64,000 bases of DNA, taken from NCBI RefSeq assembly GCF_001941975.2, contig NZ_CP146991.1, positions 2,342,524 through 2,406,523 on the forward strand. The letters run 5' to 3'. Positions 9,350 to 16,455 of the stretch are shown piece after piece. The notes beneath the pieces are model-generated. The model was not told the origin of the DNA. It worked only from the letters and a program-made list of their open reading frames with translations, and did no database searches. This stretch comes from Sporomusa sphaeroides DSM 2875 (GTDB taxonomy: Bacteria > Bacillota > Negativicutes > Sporomusales > Sporomusaceae). Position 1 is the first letter of the stretch; every line of letters begins with the position of its first letter. The translations under genes and the position numbers were made by a program.

Positions 9350-10575
9350 AATTACTATCGGCATTACTACTTTTCTGCCTCCTTATGTCAGGTTGCAATG
9401 GCGCGCGGGAAACTGATGCGGTGGCTTACGTATTGGCTGTTGGCGTTGACGCCGCCGCAGATAATCAATTGAACGTAACCTACCTCATTGCTATTCCCAG
9501 GGCATTGGGCAGTGGCGGCGAGAGTGGCGGCGGCGAAAAAGTGGTGGAAAAAGTTACGGTAAAAGCACCTTCGCTGGTTGAGGCTCAGACTTTATTAAAT
9601 GCCTCTGTCGGCCGTGCACCCAATCTTTCTCATGTCAAGATCTGGGTTGTTGGTGAAAAACTGGCCCGGCAAGGATTAGCCAATTTAATCGGGCCGTTGA
9701 CTCGTTTCCGGGAATTTCGTGGTTCCATGTACCTAGTAGTCGCCAGAGGTACTGCCAAAGAGTTCATCGATATGAACAATCCGGAACTTGAATTGCTGCC
9801 ATCACGCTGGGCAGAAGGAGTTTTGGGCATATCATCGGAAAGCGGCTATTATCTATCCAGCCAACTGCATGATTTTTATGTCAGGCTGAAAGAGCCGGGC
9901 GGCGCTCCCTGCACTGTTCTGGCAGGAATTAATCCCGATACGGGTAAAGATAAACCAAGTGCTGCACCGACACTTCCAGACCGGGCACCGGGGTATCTTC
10001 CCGGCGATATTGCGCGTGAAGGCGGTAATCCGGCCGCCCTTGCGGGCACAGCCATATTTAAAGGTGATAAAATGATAGGTATGCTGACAAATGTAGAAAC
10101 CCGGATGTTGGCCATTCTTATGGGAAATTTCCCTAAAGGATTTTTAACCTTAGCCGACCCGCGTGTGCCGGAACAGAATATCTATCTTCTGATGCGGTTG
10201 GGGAGCGCTCCGAAAATTGAGGTCAGCCTGATTGACGATGTACCGGAAATCAATATTGAAGTGCTGATAGAATGTGAATTAAGCAGTATTTCCAGCGGTA
10301 CTAACTATGAGGCTGATGAGCTGCGGCCGGAGATAGAGCAGCAGGTATCTAAAGCCATTTCTCTGGAGATGAAAAACATGCTGGTCAAAACTCAGGAACT
10401 TGAAGCCGATGTTGTAAACTTTGGCAAATATTTGCGGCCTAAAGTCAAAAATTATGACGAGTTTAGCGCAATTGACTGGAACCGTCTTTATCCACAGGCC
10501 AAAATACATATCAAAGTAGATGCCAAGTTGCGCCGTACCGGCCTTATGTATAAAACTATGCCAATCAGGGAGTGA
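9334..10575 (+). CDS. gerC: Spore germination lipoprotein subunit C (GerC family)
   Basis: The lipoprotein subunit of the receptor, anchored to the outer face of the spore inner membrane. The 413-residue precursor has a lipoprotein signal peptide ending in LMSGC, with Cys21 as the predicted diacylglycerol site. The mature part contains the family opening AVAYVLAVGVDA and the long C-terminal domain with mixed strands and helices ending RRTGLMYKTMPIRE. Start at ATG 9334 behind AAAGGGAGAG, overlapping the end of gerB. A Gly/Ser-rich insert (GSGGESGGGE) lies near residue 55. Confidence 0.93.
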   Translation: MFHRVKLLSALLLFCLLMSGCNGARETDAVAYVLAVGVDAAADNQLNVTYLIAIPRALGSGGESGGGEKVVEKVTVKAPSLVEAQTLLNASVGRAPNLSHVKIWVVGEKLARQGLANLIGPLTRFREFRGSMYLVVARGTAKEFIDMNNPELELLPSRWAEGVLGISSESGYYLSSQLHDFYVRLKEPGGAPCTVLAGINPDTGKDKPSAAPTLPDRAPGYLPGDIAREGGNPAALAGTAIFKGDKMIGMLTNVETRMLAILMGNFPKGFLTLADPRVPEQNIYLLMRLGSAPKIEVSLIDDVPEINIEVLIECELSSISSGTNYEADELRPEIEQQVSKAISLEMKNMLVKTQELEADVVNFGKYLRPKVKNYDEFSAIDWNRLYPQAKIHIKVDAKLRRTGLMYKTMPIRE

Positions 10576-10582
10576 TTTTTGC

Positions 10583-10747
10583 GTGGATTACATGCACCTG
10601 GGCATTGGCGCCGTCATTGGTTTTCACGCCATAACCTATGCTTATTGGCTTATGCGGCATGATAACCGGTCTGGAGCCATTGGTATCTTTATCCTGGTAC
10701 TGGCTGCGCTGGTACTGCCGATATTGCGTATAGTTGAGAGAATGTAA
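10583..10747 (+). CDS. Small two-helix membrane protein at the end of the ger operon (D-type gene)
   Basis: A 54-residue protein beginning at GTG 10583, seven bases after the gerC stop, with GGGAG upstream. It has two hydrophobic helices (IGAVIGFHAITYAYWLM and AIGIFILVLAALVLPIL) joined by a polar RHDNRSG loop. Short two-helix D genes are known next to ger operons in Bacillus, where they modulate receptor activity, and position and topology here fit that idea. The identity is inferred from context and topology, not from a recognised motif. Confidence 0.7.
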   Translation: MDYMHLGIGAVIGFHAITYAYWLMRHDNRSGAIGIFILVLAALVLPILRIVERM

Positions 10748-10750
10748 CCA

Positions 10751-10770
10751 AGACACGGCTTGTGCCGGTC
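10751..10770 (+). repeat. Fragment of repeat R1
   Basis: AGACACGGCTTGTGCCG matches the first hairpin of R1 (CGGC-TTGT-GCCG), but the rest of the element is missing. A near-complete copy begins 41 bp further on, so this could be a relic of a second insertion or of recombination between copies. Confidence 0.6.
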
Positions 10771-10810
10771 TTTTGACGATTACACCTGCACTGCTGTCCG
10801 ACGCGAGGGT

Positions 10811-10909
10811 ATAAAGAAAACACGGCTTGCGCCGAGCCTTTGGCGACGGCGGAAGCCGATGTTGCCCTTATCCTGTTTTTAAGAAAGTTATACTTTCTGT
10901 TAGGAAAAC
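10811..10909 (+). repeat. Dispersed structured repeat R1, copy B
   Basis: A near-complete copy. CGGCTT pairs with AAGCCG around an inner CGCC/GGCG hairpin, followed by the AGAAAGT-TAT-ACTTTCT hairpin enclosed by TCCT/AGGA. The right end runs directly into the terminator at 10910, whose minus-strand T-run is partly supplied by the repeat. It lies between the convergent ger operon and terC-like gene. Confidence 0.9.
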
Positions 10910-10944
10910 AAAACCGCCGACGGCAATTGCCCGTCGGCGGTTTT
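10910..10944. terminator. Bidirectional terminator between ger operon and TerC-like gene
   Basis: A 14-bp stem AAAACCGCCGACGG with its complement and a 7-base loop, flanked by T-runs on both strands. It can serve the ger operon on the plus strand and the TerC gene on the minus strand. Confidence 0.9.
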
Positions 10945-10972
10945 CATCCTGGCAAAAAACAAATTAAATTAA

Positions 10973-11671
10973 TTAACCCTCGGCTTCAGTGGGGGCATCA
11001 GGTTTGTTTCTCCTCACATACCCGATACCAACTACTGCCAATGTCAAAGCAATCTTGAGGAATAACGCATAATCGCTGACATATTGTCCGACCGCACTAT
11101 CGGCAACGATCATTGCAGCGGCTGCATACCCAAGTATACCTGCTCCGATATAGATAATGATCGGGAAACGATCCATAAGTTTCATCAAAAGTTGGGCGCC
11201 AAACACCACTAGCGGAATGCTGGTTGCAAGACCAATCGTAATCAAACCGTATTTACCGGAAGGAACGGTTTGGGCAATAGCGGCCAAAGCAAGAACATTG
11301 TCCAGGCTCATGATAAGGTCGGCAAACAGAATAATTTTAATGGCTTCGAAGTAGGAATTAGCTTGACCTACATTGCCTTCACCCTCATCTTTTTTCAACA
11401 GGCTAATGGCAATATAAAGCAAGGCCAAACCGCCAAAAAATTGGAGATACGGGATATCCAACAGATAAGCTGCTACGAAGGTAAGAATGATCCTGAGAAC
11501 AACCGCCCCCACACTTCCCCACATAATTGCTTTGTTTCTTTGATCAGGTGGCAGGTTTTTACTGGCAAGTGCAATAATAACAGCATTATCACCGCTTAAT
11601 ACCAAGTTAACCAAAAGGATGCTTCCCAAAGCCATAAACCATTCAGGACCAATAGTACCGAAAAAATCCAT
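10973..11671 (-). CDS. TerC/YjbE-family integral membrane protein (probable manganese exporter)
   Basis: A 232-residue membrane protein with about seven helices. The two acidic membrane motifs of the TerC family are visible: LSGDNAVIIALA in helix 2 and FADLIMSLDNVLALAA in the middle. Members of this family move divalent metal ions; YceF/YkoY and YjbE types are linked to manganese export and metalation of secreted enzymes. The upstream leader is a yybP-ykoY riboswitch, which senses Mn2+, so a role in manganese efflux is well supported by context. Start at ATG 11671 behind AGGAGG. Confidence 0.88.
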   Translation of the reverse strand: MDFFGTIGPEWFMALGSILLVNLVLSGDNAVIIALASKNLPPDQRNKAIMWGSVGAVVLRIILTFVAAYLLDIPYLQFFGGLALLYIAISLLKKDEGEGNVGQANSYFEAIKIILFADLIMSLDNVLALAAIAQTVPSGKYGLITIGLATSIPLVVFGAQLLMKLMDRFPIIIYIGAGILGYAAAAMIVADSAVGQYVSDYALFLKIALTLAVVGIGYVRRNKPDAPTEAEG

Positions 11672-11782
11672 AAATTATTCCTCCTATTTTCTGTTCTTAC
11701 TAGTGTGGTGTTTTCCAACACTATTCTATACCAATGCAAAAGCTATTTTGCTTCCTTGGTGGCTCCTCCTCTCAAACTAAAA

Positions 11783-11910
11783 AGACCTCAGGTACGCAAT
11801 TAATACATACCGAAGGTCTCACTATTGGTAATATACCAATGATAATGCCAGATGCCTCAGGCACCGTATGTTGACAATTATCCGAAAAGCTACTCCCCTT
11901 ACGATGAAGG
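11783..11910 (-). ncRNA. yybP-ykoY manganese riboswitch with terminator platform
   Basis: On the minus strand the leader contains AAGGGGAGTAGC and, further on, GAGACCTTCGG, which match the conserved core of the yybP-ykoY class. P1 can form between ATCG-T-AAGG (11898-11905 region) and CCTTCGGT (11809-11816 region). The same CCTTCGGTA is also the left arm of a terminator (AGACCT..GGTA with TACC..AGGTCT, 11783-11819) followed by TTTTT. Mn2+ binding that holds P1 would therefore free the transcript from termination and switch on the TerC-type gene. Confidence 0.9.
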
Positions 11911-11934
11911 TCATATTCAATTGATTGCATTTGA

Positions 11935-11964
11935 ATTATAACGAATAGCAGCCAGTATTGTCAA
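11935..11964 (-). promoter_or_regulatory. Sigma-A type promoter of the riboswitch/TerC transcript
   Basis: Minus strand: TTGACA at 11964-11959 and TATAAT at 11940-11935, spaced by 18 bases. Both hexamers match the consensus exactly. The aptamer begins about 25 bases downstream. Confidence 0.88.
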
Positions 11965-11980
11965 GGGGGATGTCATGCTT

Positions 11981-12011
11981 TTGTTGGTATTATATTTTAG
12001 AATACCAACAA
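11981..12011. promoter_or_regulatory. Perfect 11-bp inverted repeat upstream of the TerC promoter
   Basis: TTGTTGGTATT and AATACCAACAA are separated by nine AT-rich bases. It lies just upstream of the -35 box of the TerC transcript and in the gap to htpG. It could be an operator or a weak terminator-like hairpin; no regulator was recognised. Confidence 0.45.
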
Positions 12012-12159
12012 GTTGCCACATAATGATTATCTCCCGCCAAAAAAACGCTGCTATTTGCAAACAAATAAAATTTGCGCGAAAAATACCGTAATATAACGAA
12101 AATCACAGCTATAAGCAGCAGTATTATAGCAATTTGGACTAATTTATCTGTTGCAACAT

Positions 12160-12188
12160 TTGATTTTACCTGGTAATTTAGCTATTAT
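12160..12188 (+). promoter_or_regulatory. Probable htpG promoter
   Basis: TTGATT at 12160-12165 and TATTAT at 12183-12188 with a 17-base spacer place the transcription start next to the CIRCE operator. An alternative pair, TTGCAA 12151-12156 and TAATTT 12174-12179, also has a 17-base spacer. Confidence 0.5.
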
Positions 12189-12198
12189 TTAGATATAT

Positions 12199-12225
12199 TT
12201 AGCACTCAAAGACAAAGAGTGCTAA
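12199..12225 (+). promoter_or_regulatory. CIRCE operator (HrcA binding site)
   Basis: TTAGCACTC, nine bases, GAGTGCTAA: an exact match to the CIRCE inverted repeat bound by the heat-shock repressor HrcA. It lies 28 bp before the htpG start codon and overlaps the predicted transcription start, so htpG should be repressed by HrcA and induced on heat shock. Confidence 0.95.
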
Positions 12226-12252
12226 CAGAGTAATAAAATATCGGAGGTTTCT

Positions 12253-14211
12253 ATGGTTCAAGAAGCAATTACTAAAGAAACAAGGGAATTTCAAGCAGAG
12301 ACTAAACAATTGTTGGATTTGATGGTTCACTCTATTTATACTAACCGGGAAATTTTTTTGCGGGAACTTATCTCGAATGCCTCAGACGCCATCGACAAAA
12401 TTCGGTTTGAGTCATTAACCAATCATGCGCTTTTAGAAAACGAGACTGATTTTGAAATCTTTCTTATTCCCGACGAAACTACTCATACTCTGACTATTGC
12501 CGACAATGGCATGGGCATGACGCTTGATGAAGTAGTTGAGAACATCGGCACTATCGCTAAATCAGGTACAAAATCCTTCCTTGAAAAAGTAAAAGAGGCT
12601 GGTTCGGTCGCTGATACGGAATTAATTGGTCAGTTCGGGGTCGGTTTTTACTCAGCCTTTATGGTGGCTGAAAAAGTAACTTTATTAACCCGTGCACCTG
12701 GACAAAGCAAAGGAATTAAGTGGGAGTCAACCGGTGATGGCACTTATACCATCGAAGAGTGTGACAAGGATACGCGCGGCACCACGATTGTACTGACTTT
12801 AAAGCAAGAGTATCATTCACCTGAGCATCAGGAAGAAAACTTTTTAAACCGCTATATTCTTCAAAACCTGGTAAAAAAATATTCTGATTACATCCGCTAT
12901 CCCATTAAAATGAATTTTGTCAAAGAAGAACAGCCATTAGATGCGGAGGGCAAAGCAATAGCTGATGCGCCTCCTTCCCAAACAGTAGAAGTATGCACCC
13001 TTAACTCCATGACGCCGCTGTGGACGCGTAACAAGAATGATATCTCCAAAGATGAGTACAATCAGCTATATAAAACCCTTTTCCATGATTGGGAAGATGC
13101 TTTGGAGATCATTCACTCGAAAGTAGAAGGTGCTGTAGAATATACTACCCTGCTCTTCGTTCCTGCTCATGCTCCTTTTGATTTTTACCAGCGTGAGGCC
13201 ACAACCGGTATCAGACTATACTCTAAAAATGTATTTATCATGGACAATTGCCAGGAATTGCTTCCTGAGTATTTACGCTTTGTCAAAGGCCTGGTCGACT
13301 CTCCCGACTTTTCCCTTAATATCTCCCGGGAGCTTCTCCAACACAGTCAACAGCTAAAACTGGTTGGTAAAAACCTGGAAAAGAGCATCCTGAAAACACT
13401 GGAAAATATGCTGAGCAAAGACCGGTCTAAATATGAAAAGTTCTGGAACGAGTATGGTAAAGCCATAAAAACAGGAGTTTATGCGGATTATCACAGTCGT
13501 GACAAGTTAAAAGATCTGCTGCTTTTCTCCTCTTCCCAGTCTGAAGAGCTTACTACATTGCAAGAGTACACAGACCGGATGCCTGAGCAACAAAAAGTTA
13601 TTTATTACGCCACCGGCAAAGATCGTTCTGCCGTAGAGCGTCTGCCACAGATGGAACTTCTCAAAGAAAAAGGTATTGAAGTCCTCTACCTCTTTGATCG
13701 GGTGGACGAATTTAGTATTGATGCTCTGGGTGAGTACAAGGATAAAAAATTCCAGTCAGTCAGCCGCGGCAATTTAGACTTGGAAGATATCGGCTCTTCT
13801 GAAATACAAAAAGAGGTTCAAGAGCTTTCCAAGGAAAATGAGTCGTTGATTAAAGCAATAAAAGACCAGTTGACCGGTAAAGTTGCCGATGTTAAGCTTA
13901 GCAGCCGCCTCAAATCAAGCGCTGTTTGCCTGGTTAGCGGTGATACCGGCATTAGCTTATCTATGGAACAAATTTTAGCTGAGATGAACAAGTCTTCCTT
14001 CAAAGCAAGCCGTATCCTGGAAATCAATCCAGACCATGAAATTTTCGCCGTTATCAAGACCCTGCATGAAACGGCTCCGGATTCTACAGAGTTTAAAGAT
14101 TATTGCGATTTACTCTATGGGCAGGCCTTGCTTATGGAGGGCATTGCCCCTGAAGACCCAATCAGCTTTGCCAACAAAGTCGCTGCATTAATGGCACAAA
14201 GCAGGAGGTAA
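12253..14211 (+). CDS. htpG: Molecular chaperone HtpG (Hsp90)
   Basis: An ATP-dependent chaperone dimer that remodels client proteins in the cytoplasm. The 652-residue product carries the GHKL ATPase motifs in the N-terminal domain: ELISNASDAIDKIRF, DNGMGM, and GQFGVGFYSAF. The middle domain holds the catalytic arginine region NISRELLQ, and the C-terminal dimerisation domain lacks the eukaryotic MEEVD tail, as expected. CGGAGG precedes the ATG at 12253. It is a single-gene unit under a CIRCE operator and ends at a terminator. In B. subtilis htpG is not in the HrcA regulon, so its control here differs. Confidence 0.97.
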   Translation: MVQEAITKETREFQAETKQLLDLMVHSIYTNREIFLRELISNASDAIDKIRFESLTNHALLENETDFEIFLIPDETTHTLTIADNGMGMTLDEVVENIGTIAKSGTKSFLEKVKEAGSVADTELIGQFGVGFYSAFMVAEKVTLLTRAPGQSKGIKWESTGDGTYTIEECDKDTRGTTIVLTLKQEYHSPEHQEENFLNRYILQNLVKKYSDYIRYPIKMNFVKEEQPLDAEGKAIADAPPSQTVEVCTLNSMTPLWTRNKNDISKDEYNQLYKTLFHDWEDALEIIHSKVEGAVEYTTLLFVPAHAPFDFYQREATTGIRLYSKNVFIMDNCQELLPEYLRFVKGLVDSPDFSLNISRELLQHSQQLKLVGKNLEKSILKTLENMLSKDRSKYEKFWNEYGKAIKTGVYADYHSRDKLKDLLLFSSSQSEELTTLQEYTDRMPEQQKVIYYATGKDRSAVERLPQMELLKEKGIEVLYLFDRVDEFSIDALGEYKDKKFQSVSRGNLDLEDIGSSEIQKEVQELSKENESLIKAIKDQLTGKVADVKLSSRLKSSAVCLVSGDTGISLSMEQILAEMNKSSFKASRILEINPDHEIFAVIKTLHETAPDSTEFKDYCDLLYGQALLMEGIAPEDPISFANKVAALMAQSRR

Positions 14212-14221
14212 AGTTGAAAAA

Positions 14222-14256
14222 GCGCCCGACACTTCCATGTTGTCCGGGCGTTTTTT
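14222..14256 (+). terminator. htpG terminator
   Basis: GCGCCCG and CGGGCG arms with an additional ACA/TGT pairing, then six T residues at 14251-14256, about 10 bp after the htpG stop. Confidence 0.88.
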
Positions 14257-14316
14257 GCTCTCCATTATTTCAACGCTGCATATTATGTAATATCAGAGTA
14301 ATGGAGGGTTACATTT

Positions 14317-14502
14317 GTGAAAAACAAAAGAAATGAACGGCTCAAAGAGTATCCGGAAATAACCGAATTTGACGAACAGCAGGATATTCGTCAATGCTGC
14401 ATTCCCTTTTATTGCCGCCCGTATCATTGCAGACCATATTACTGCCGGCCATACCGATTATGTCGGCCATTCGACTGCTGCAAGCGCCGTGTAATTCCTT
14501 AA
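14317..14502 (+). CDS. Small Cys-rich CRPY-repeat protein (spore coat-like)
   Basis: A 61-residue protein from GTG 14317, with GGAGGG upstream at good spacing. The N-terminal third is charged (KNKRNERLKEYPEI). The rest is a run of short repeats of the form YCRPYHCRPYYCRPY, followed by LCRPFDCCKRR, giving eight cysteines. Tyr/Cys/Arg-rich repeats of this sort occur in spore coat and crust proteins, where they are thought to cross-link. I do not recognise a named family; the coat role is inferred from composition and from the sporulating host. It stands alone between htpG and a tRNA cluster. Confidence 0.65.
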   Translation: MKNKRNERLKEYPEITEFDEQQDIRQCCIPFYCRPYHCRPYYCRPYRLCRPFDCCKRRVIP

Positions 14503-14529
14503 CCTACTAACCTCCTCAGACAAACTATG

Positions 14530-14576
14530 AAACGTAAAAAGAACTTCGCGTTATTCGCGAAGTTCTTTTTACGTTT
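14530..14576. terminator. Bidirectional terminator, perfect 21-bp stem
   Basis: A 21-bp perfect inverted repeat around the loop TTATT (14551-14555), with internal A5/T5 runs on the arms. It separates the Cys-rich gene (plus strand) from the tRNA cluster (minus strand) and abuts the CCA end of tRNA-Leu. Confidence 0.9.
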
Positions 14577-14664
14577 GGTGCCGAGGACCGGAATCGAACC
14601 GGTACGGAAATTTCTTTCCGACGGATTTTAAGTCCGTTGCGTCTGCCAGTTCCGCCACCCCGGC
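14576..14664 (-). tRNA. tRNA-Leu (anticodon TAA)
   Basis: Minus-strand cloverleaf with 7-bp acceptor GCCGGGG/CCTCGGC, the long variable arm of class II tRNAs, anticodon loop CTTAAAA, T loop TTCGATT and an encoded CCA. Last gene of the Asp-Phe-Gly-Cys-Leu cluster. Confidence 0.97.
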
Positions 14665-14719
14665 ATGGGGATTAGTTAGCATAAATAAAAACCACGAATA
14701 TGTGGCTTTATTTTGTAGA

Positions 14720-14794
<75 letters not shown>

Positions 14795-14795
14795 A

Positions 14796-14848
14796 TAAAC
14801 AGCGAAGCAACATGTGTGAGTCGTTTAGTTCCAGCGTAGCGCGGAACT
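14796..14848 (-). repeat. tRNA-spacer repeat R2, short copy
   Basis: Minus strand reads GTTCCGCGCTACGCTGGAAC, then TAAACGACTCACAC and GCTTCGCTGTTTA. It matches the repeats between the tRNA-Leu genes near 29.6-30.1 kb. The second hairpin is deleted, as in the copy at 29854. It occupies the spacer between tRNA-Gly and tRNA-Cys. Confidence 0.8.
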
Positions 14849-14865
14849 TCCTCTAAATATGGAAC

Positions 14866-14940
14866 TGGAGCGGAAAACGAGATTCGAACTCGCGACCCTC
14901 GCCTTGGCAAGGCGATGCTCTACCGCTGAGCTACTTCCGC
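14866..14940 (-). tRNA. tRNA-Gly (anticodon GCC)
   Basis: Acceptor GCGGAAG/TTTCCGC, anticodon loop TTGCCAA, T loop TTCGAAT, encoded CCA. Identical to the copy at 19289. Confidence 0.97.
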
Positions 14941-14945
14941 TTAAA

Positions 14946-15021
<76 letters not shown>

Positions 15022-15025
15022 GAAA

Positions 15026-15102
15026 TGGCGACCCTGAACGGATTTGAACCGTCGATCTCCGCCGTGACAGGGCGGCATGTTAGACCGCTACACCACAGGG
15101 CC
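15026..15102 (-). tRNA. tRNA-Asp (anticodon GTC)
   Basis: Acceptor GGCCCTG/CAGGGTC, anticodon loop CTGTCAC, T loop TTCAAAT, encoded CCA. First gene of the cluster; almost identical to the copy at 19369. Confidence 0.97.
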
Positions 15103-15246
15103 GCTAGACAATCGCATGTTTTAGTATATATTATTTGCTAGGTAAAGTCAATACTTTAGCTAGTAAAATCATACTCAACATGCACAACAACGCGATTAAT
15201 TATATAGTAATATATCTAAATAGTCAAGTATTTTCAGTAAGCAGAT

Positions 15247-15609
15247 TTAACCAGCCAGGACTTTATTGATCGTTTCCTCTACTTGTCCTGGATCAAAAGG
15301 TTTGATAATAAAACTTGATGCACCTGCTTTGATGGCCTCAGTGATAATACTCCGTTGACCAATGGCTGTTACCATAACAATACGAGCAAAAGGGTCTTCC
15401 TCATGAATATGTTTGACTGCCTGGATTCCGTCCATGACCGGCATGGTGATATCCATAGTAACCAAGTCCGGTTTATGTTGACGATATAATTGTACAGCGT
15501 GTTTTCCGTCACCAGCTTCTGCAACTACTTCGTGTCCTTTTTCTATTAGCAGTTTTTTGAGTATCATGCGCATGAATGAGGAATCATCACATATTAATAT
15601 TCTTGGCAT
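15247..15609 (-). CDS. Single-domain response regulator (CheY-like)
   Basis: A 120-residue receiver domain without an output domain. The acidic pocket Asp8-Asp9, the phospho-acceptor Asp53 in LVTMDITMPVMDG, the Thr in MVTAIG and the Lys in FIIKPFDP are all in place, so it should be phosphorylated normally. Such proteins act by protein-protein contact, for example on the flagellar motor switch. Start behind AAGGAGG. It lies 30 bp after a gene for a duplicated-domain protein of unknown function, and the two likely form an operon; no chemotaxis cluster is adjacent, so the target is open. Confidence 0.92.
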   Translation of the reverse strand: MPRILICDDSSFMRMILKKLLIEKGHEVVAEAGDGKHAVQLYRQHKPDLVTMDITMPVMDGIQAVKHIHEEDPFARIVMVTAIGQRSIITEAIKAGASSFIIKPFDPGQVEETINKVLAG

Positions 15610-15639
15610 ATAGCTTACCTCCTTAATTGCAGATTCTAA

Positions 15640-16308
15640 TCAGATTGTTCTTGTAGTTTTACTCAAATCGTCAAGAGTTGGAATTAGCTTGTCCACTACC
15701 CGCGCCTCAAGCTCAGGCAACGTTTTGGCATCAAAATCAGATATCATAACAGGTGTCCGCTTGGTACGGATTTCACCAAAAAATTCGTCACGGAAAATAT
15801 TATAGTTTATTGTCAAATTGCTCTCTGTCGTAAAATCACTGTAGTCTATTAAAACGTAGGTACCGTTTAATGCTTTAAGCGGTTCCCGCGGATTTATAAA
15901 AAGTTCAAATCCGGACAATTGTTTGGGCAGCTTGGTTATATACGGCCATTCAACAATTTTCTTTTCTTTAAACCGCACACACAAAGATGCCGGATCAAAA
16001 TATACTAATCCCTTAAGGGTTTTTTCCATCCGGTCTGTCAGAATATTTTCCAATGCCGCCAAATCGCCGGTAATAAAGCTAATATCACAGTATTCCATTA
16101 ATCCCACTACTGTACGGGCCAGGAAGTCTTTAGTCGCTTGATCATACATAATAGTAAAACTGCGCCGGGCCATGTGGTTATTATAAGTAAAAATGCGATA
16201 CTGGGAACCACAAGTCATTAATTCATTAATTAGCGTAAAACCGAAAATTTCACGAGGGAGTTTCTTTAAATAATCCCAGCCAGCAACTTGTTCAATAATT
16301 TTTTCCAT
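15640..16308 (-). CDS. Unknown protein with two tandem homologous halves, linked to CheY
   Basis: A 222-residue cytoplasmic protein with no recognised motif. The two halves align: YLKKLPREIFGFTLI (residues about 13-27) with YITKLPKQLSGFELF (about 123-137), then YRIFTYNNHMARRSFTIMY with YVLIDYSDFTTESNLTINY, then LAALENILTDRMEKTL with LPELEARVVDKLIPTL. Each half is therefore about 100-110 residues of mixed strands and helices. GGAGAGG precedes the ATG. It is the first gene of an apparent operon with the CheY-like regulator, so a part in the same signalling path, perhaps as a binding partner, is an inference from position only. Confidence 0.8.
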   Translation of the reverse strand: MEKIIEQVAGWDYLKKLPREIFGFTLINELMTCGSQYRIFTYNNHMARRSFTIMYDQATKDFLARTVVGLMEYCDISFITGDLAALENILTDRMEKTLKGLVYFDPASLCVRFKEKKIVEWPYITKLPKQLSGFELFINPREPLKALNGTYVLIDYSDFTTESNLTINYNIFRDEFFGEIRTKRTPVMISDFDAKTLPELEARVVDKLIPTLDDLSKTTRTI

Positions 16309-16455
16309 GAGTTAGTCCTCTCCTATTAGCTAATGATTATATTCTTGGTTACCTGCAAAAAAACCTGCCTCCCCTGTAACCAAAAAACAAAGTCCGAATA
16401 CTATAAAAGTAGCTCACCCGGAAGTATAGACAATAGCAACAAGGAGGGATTTCAC

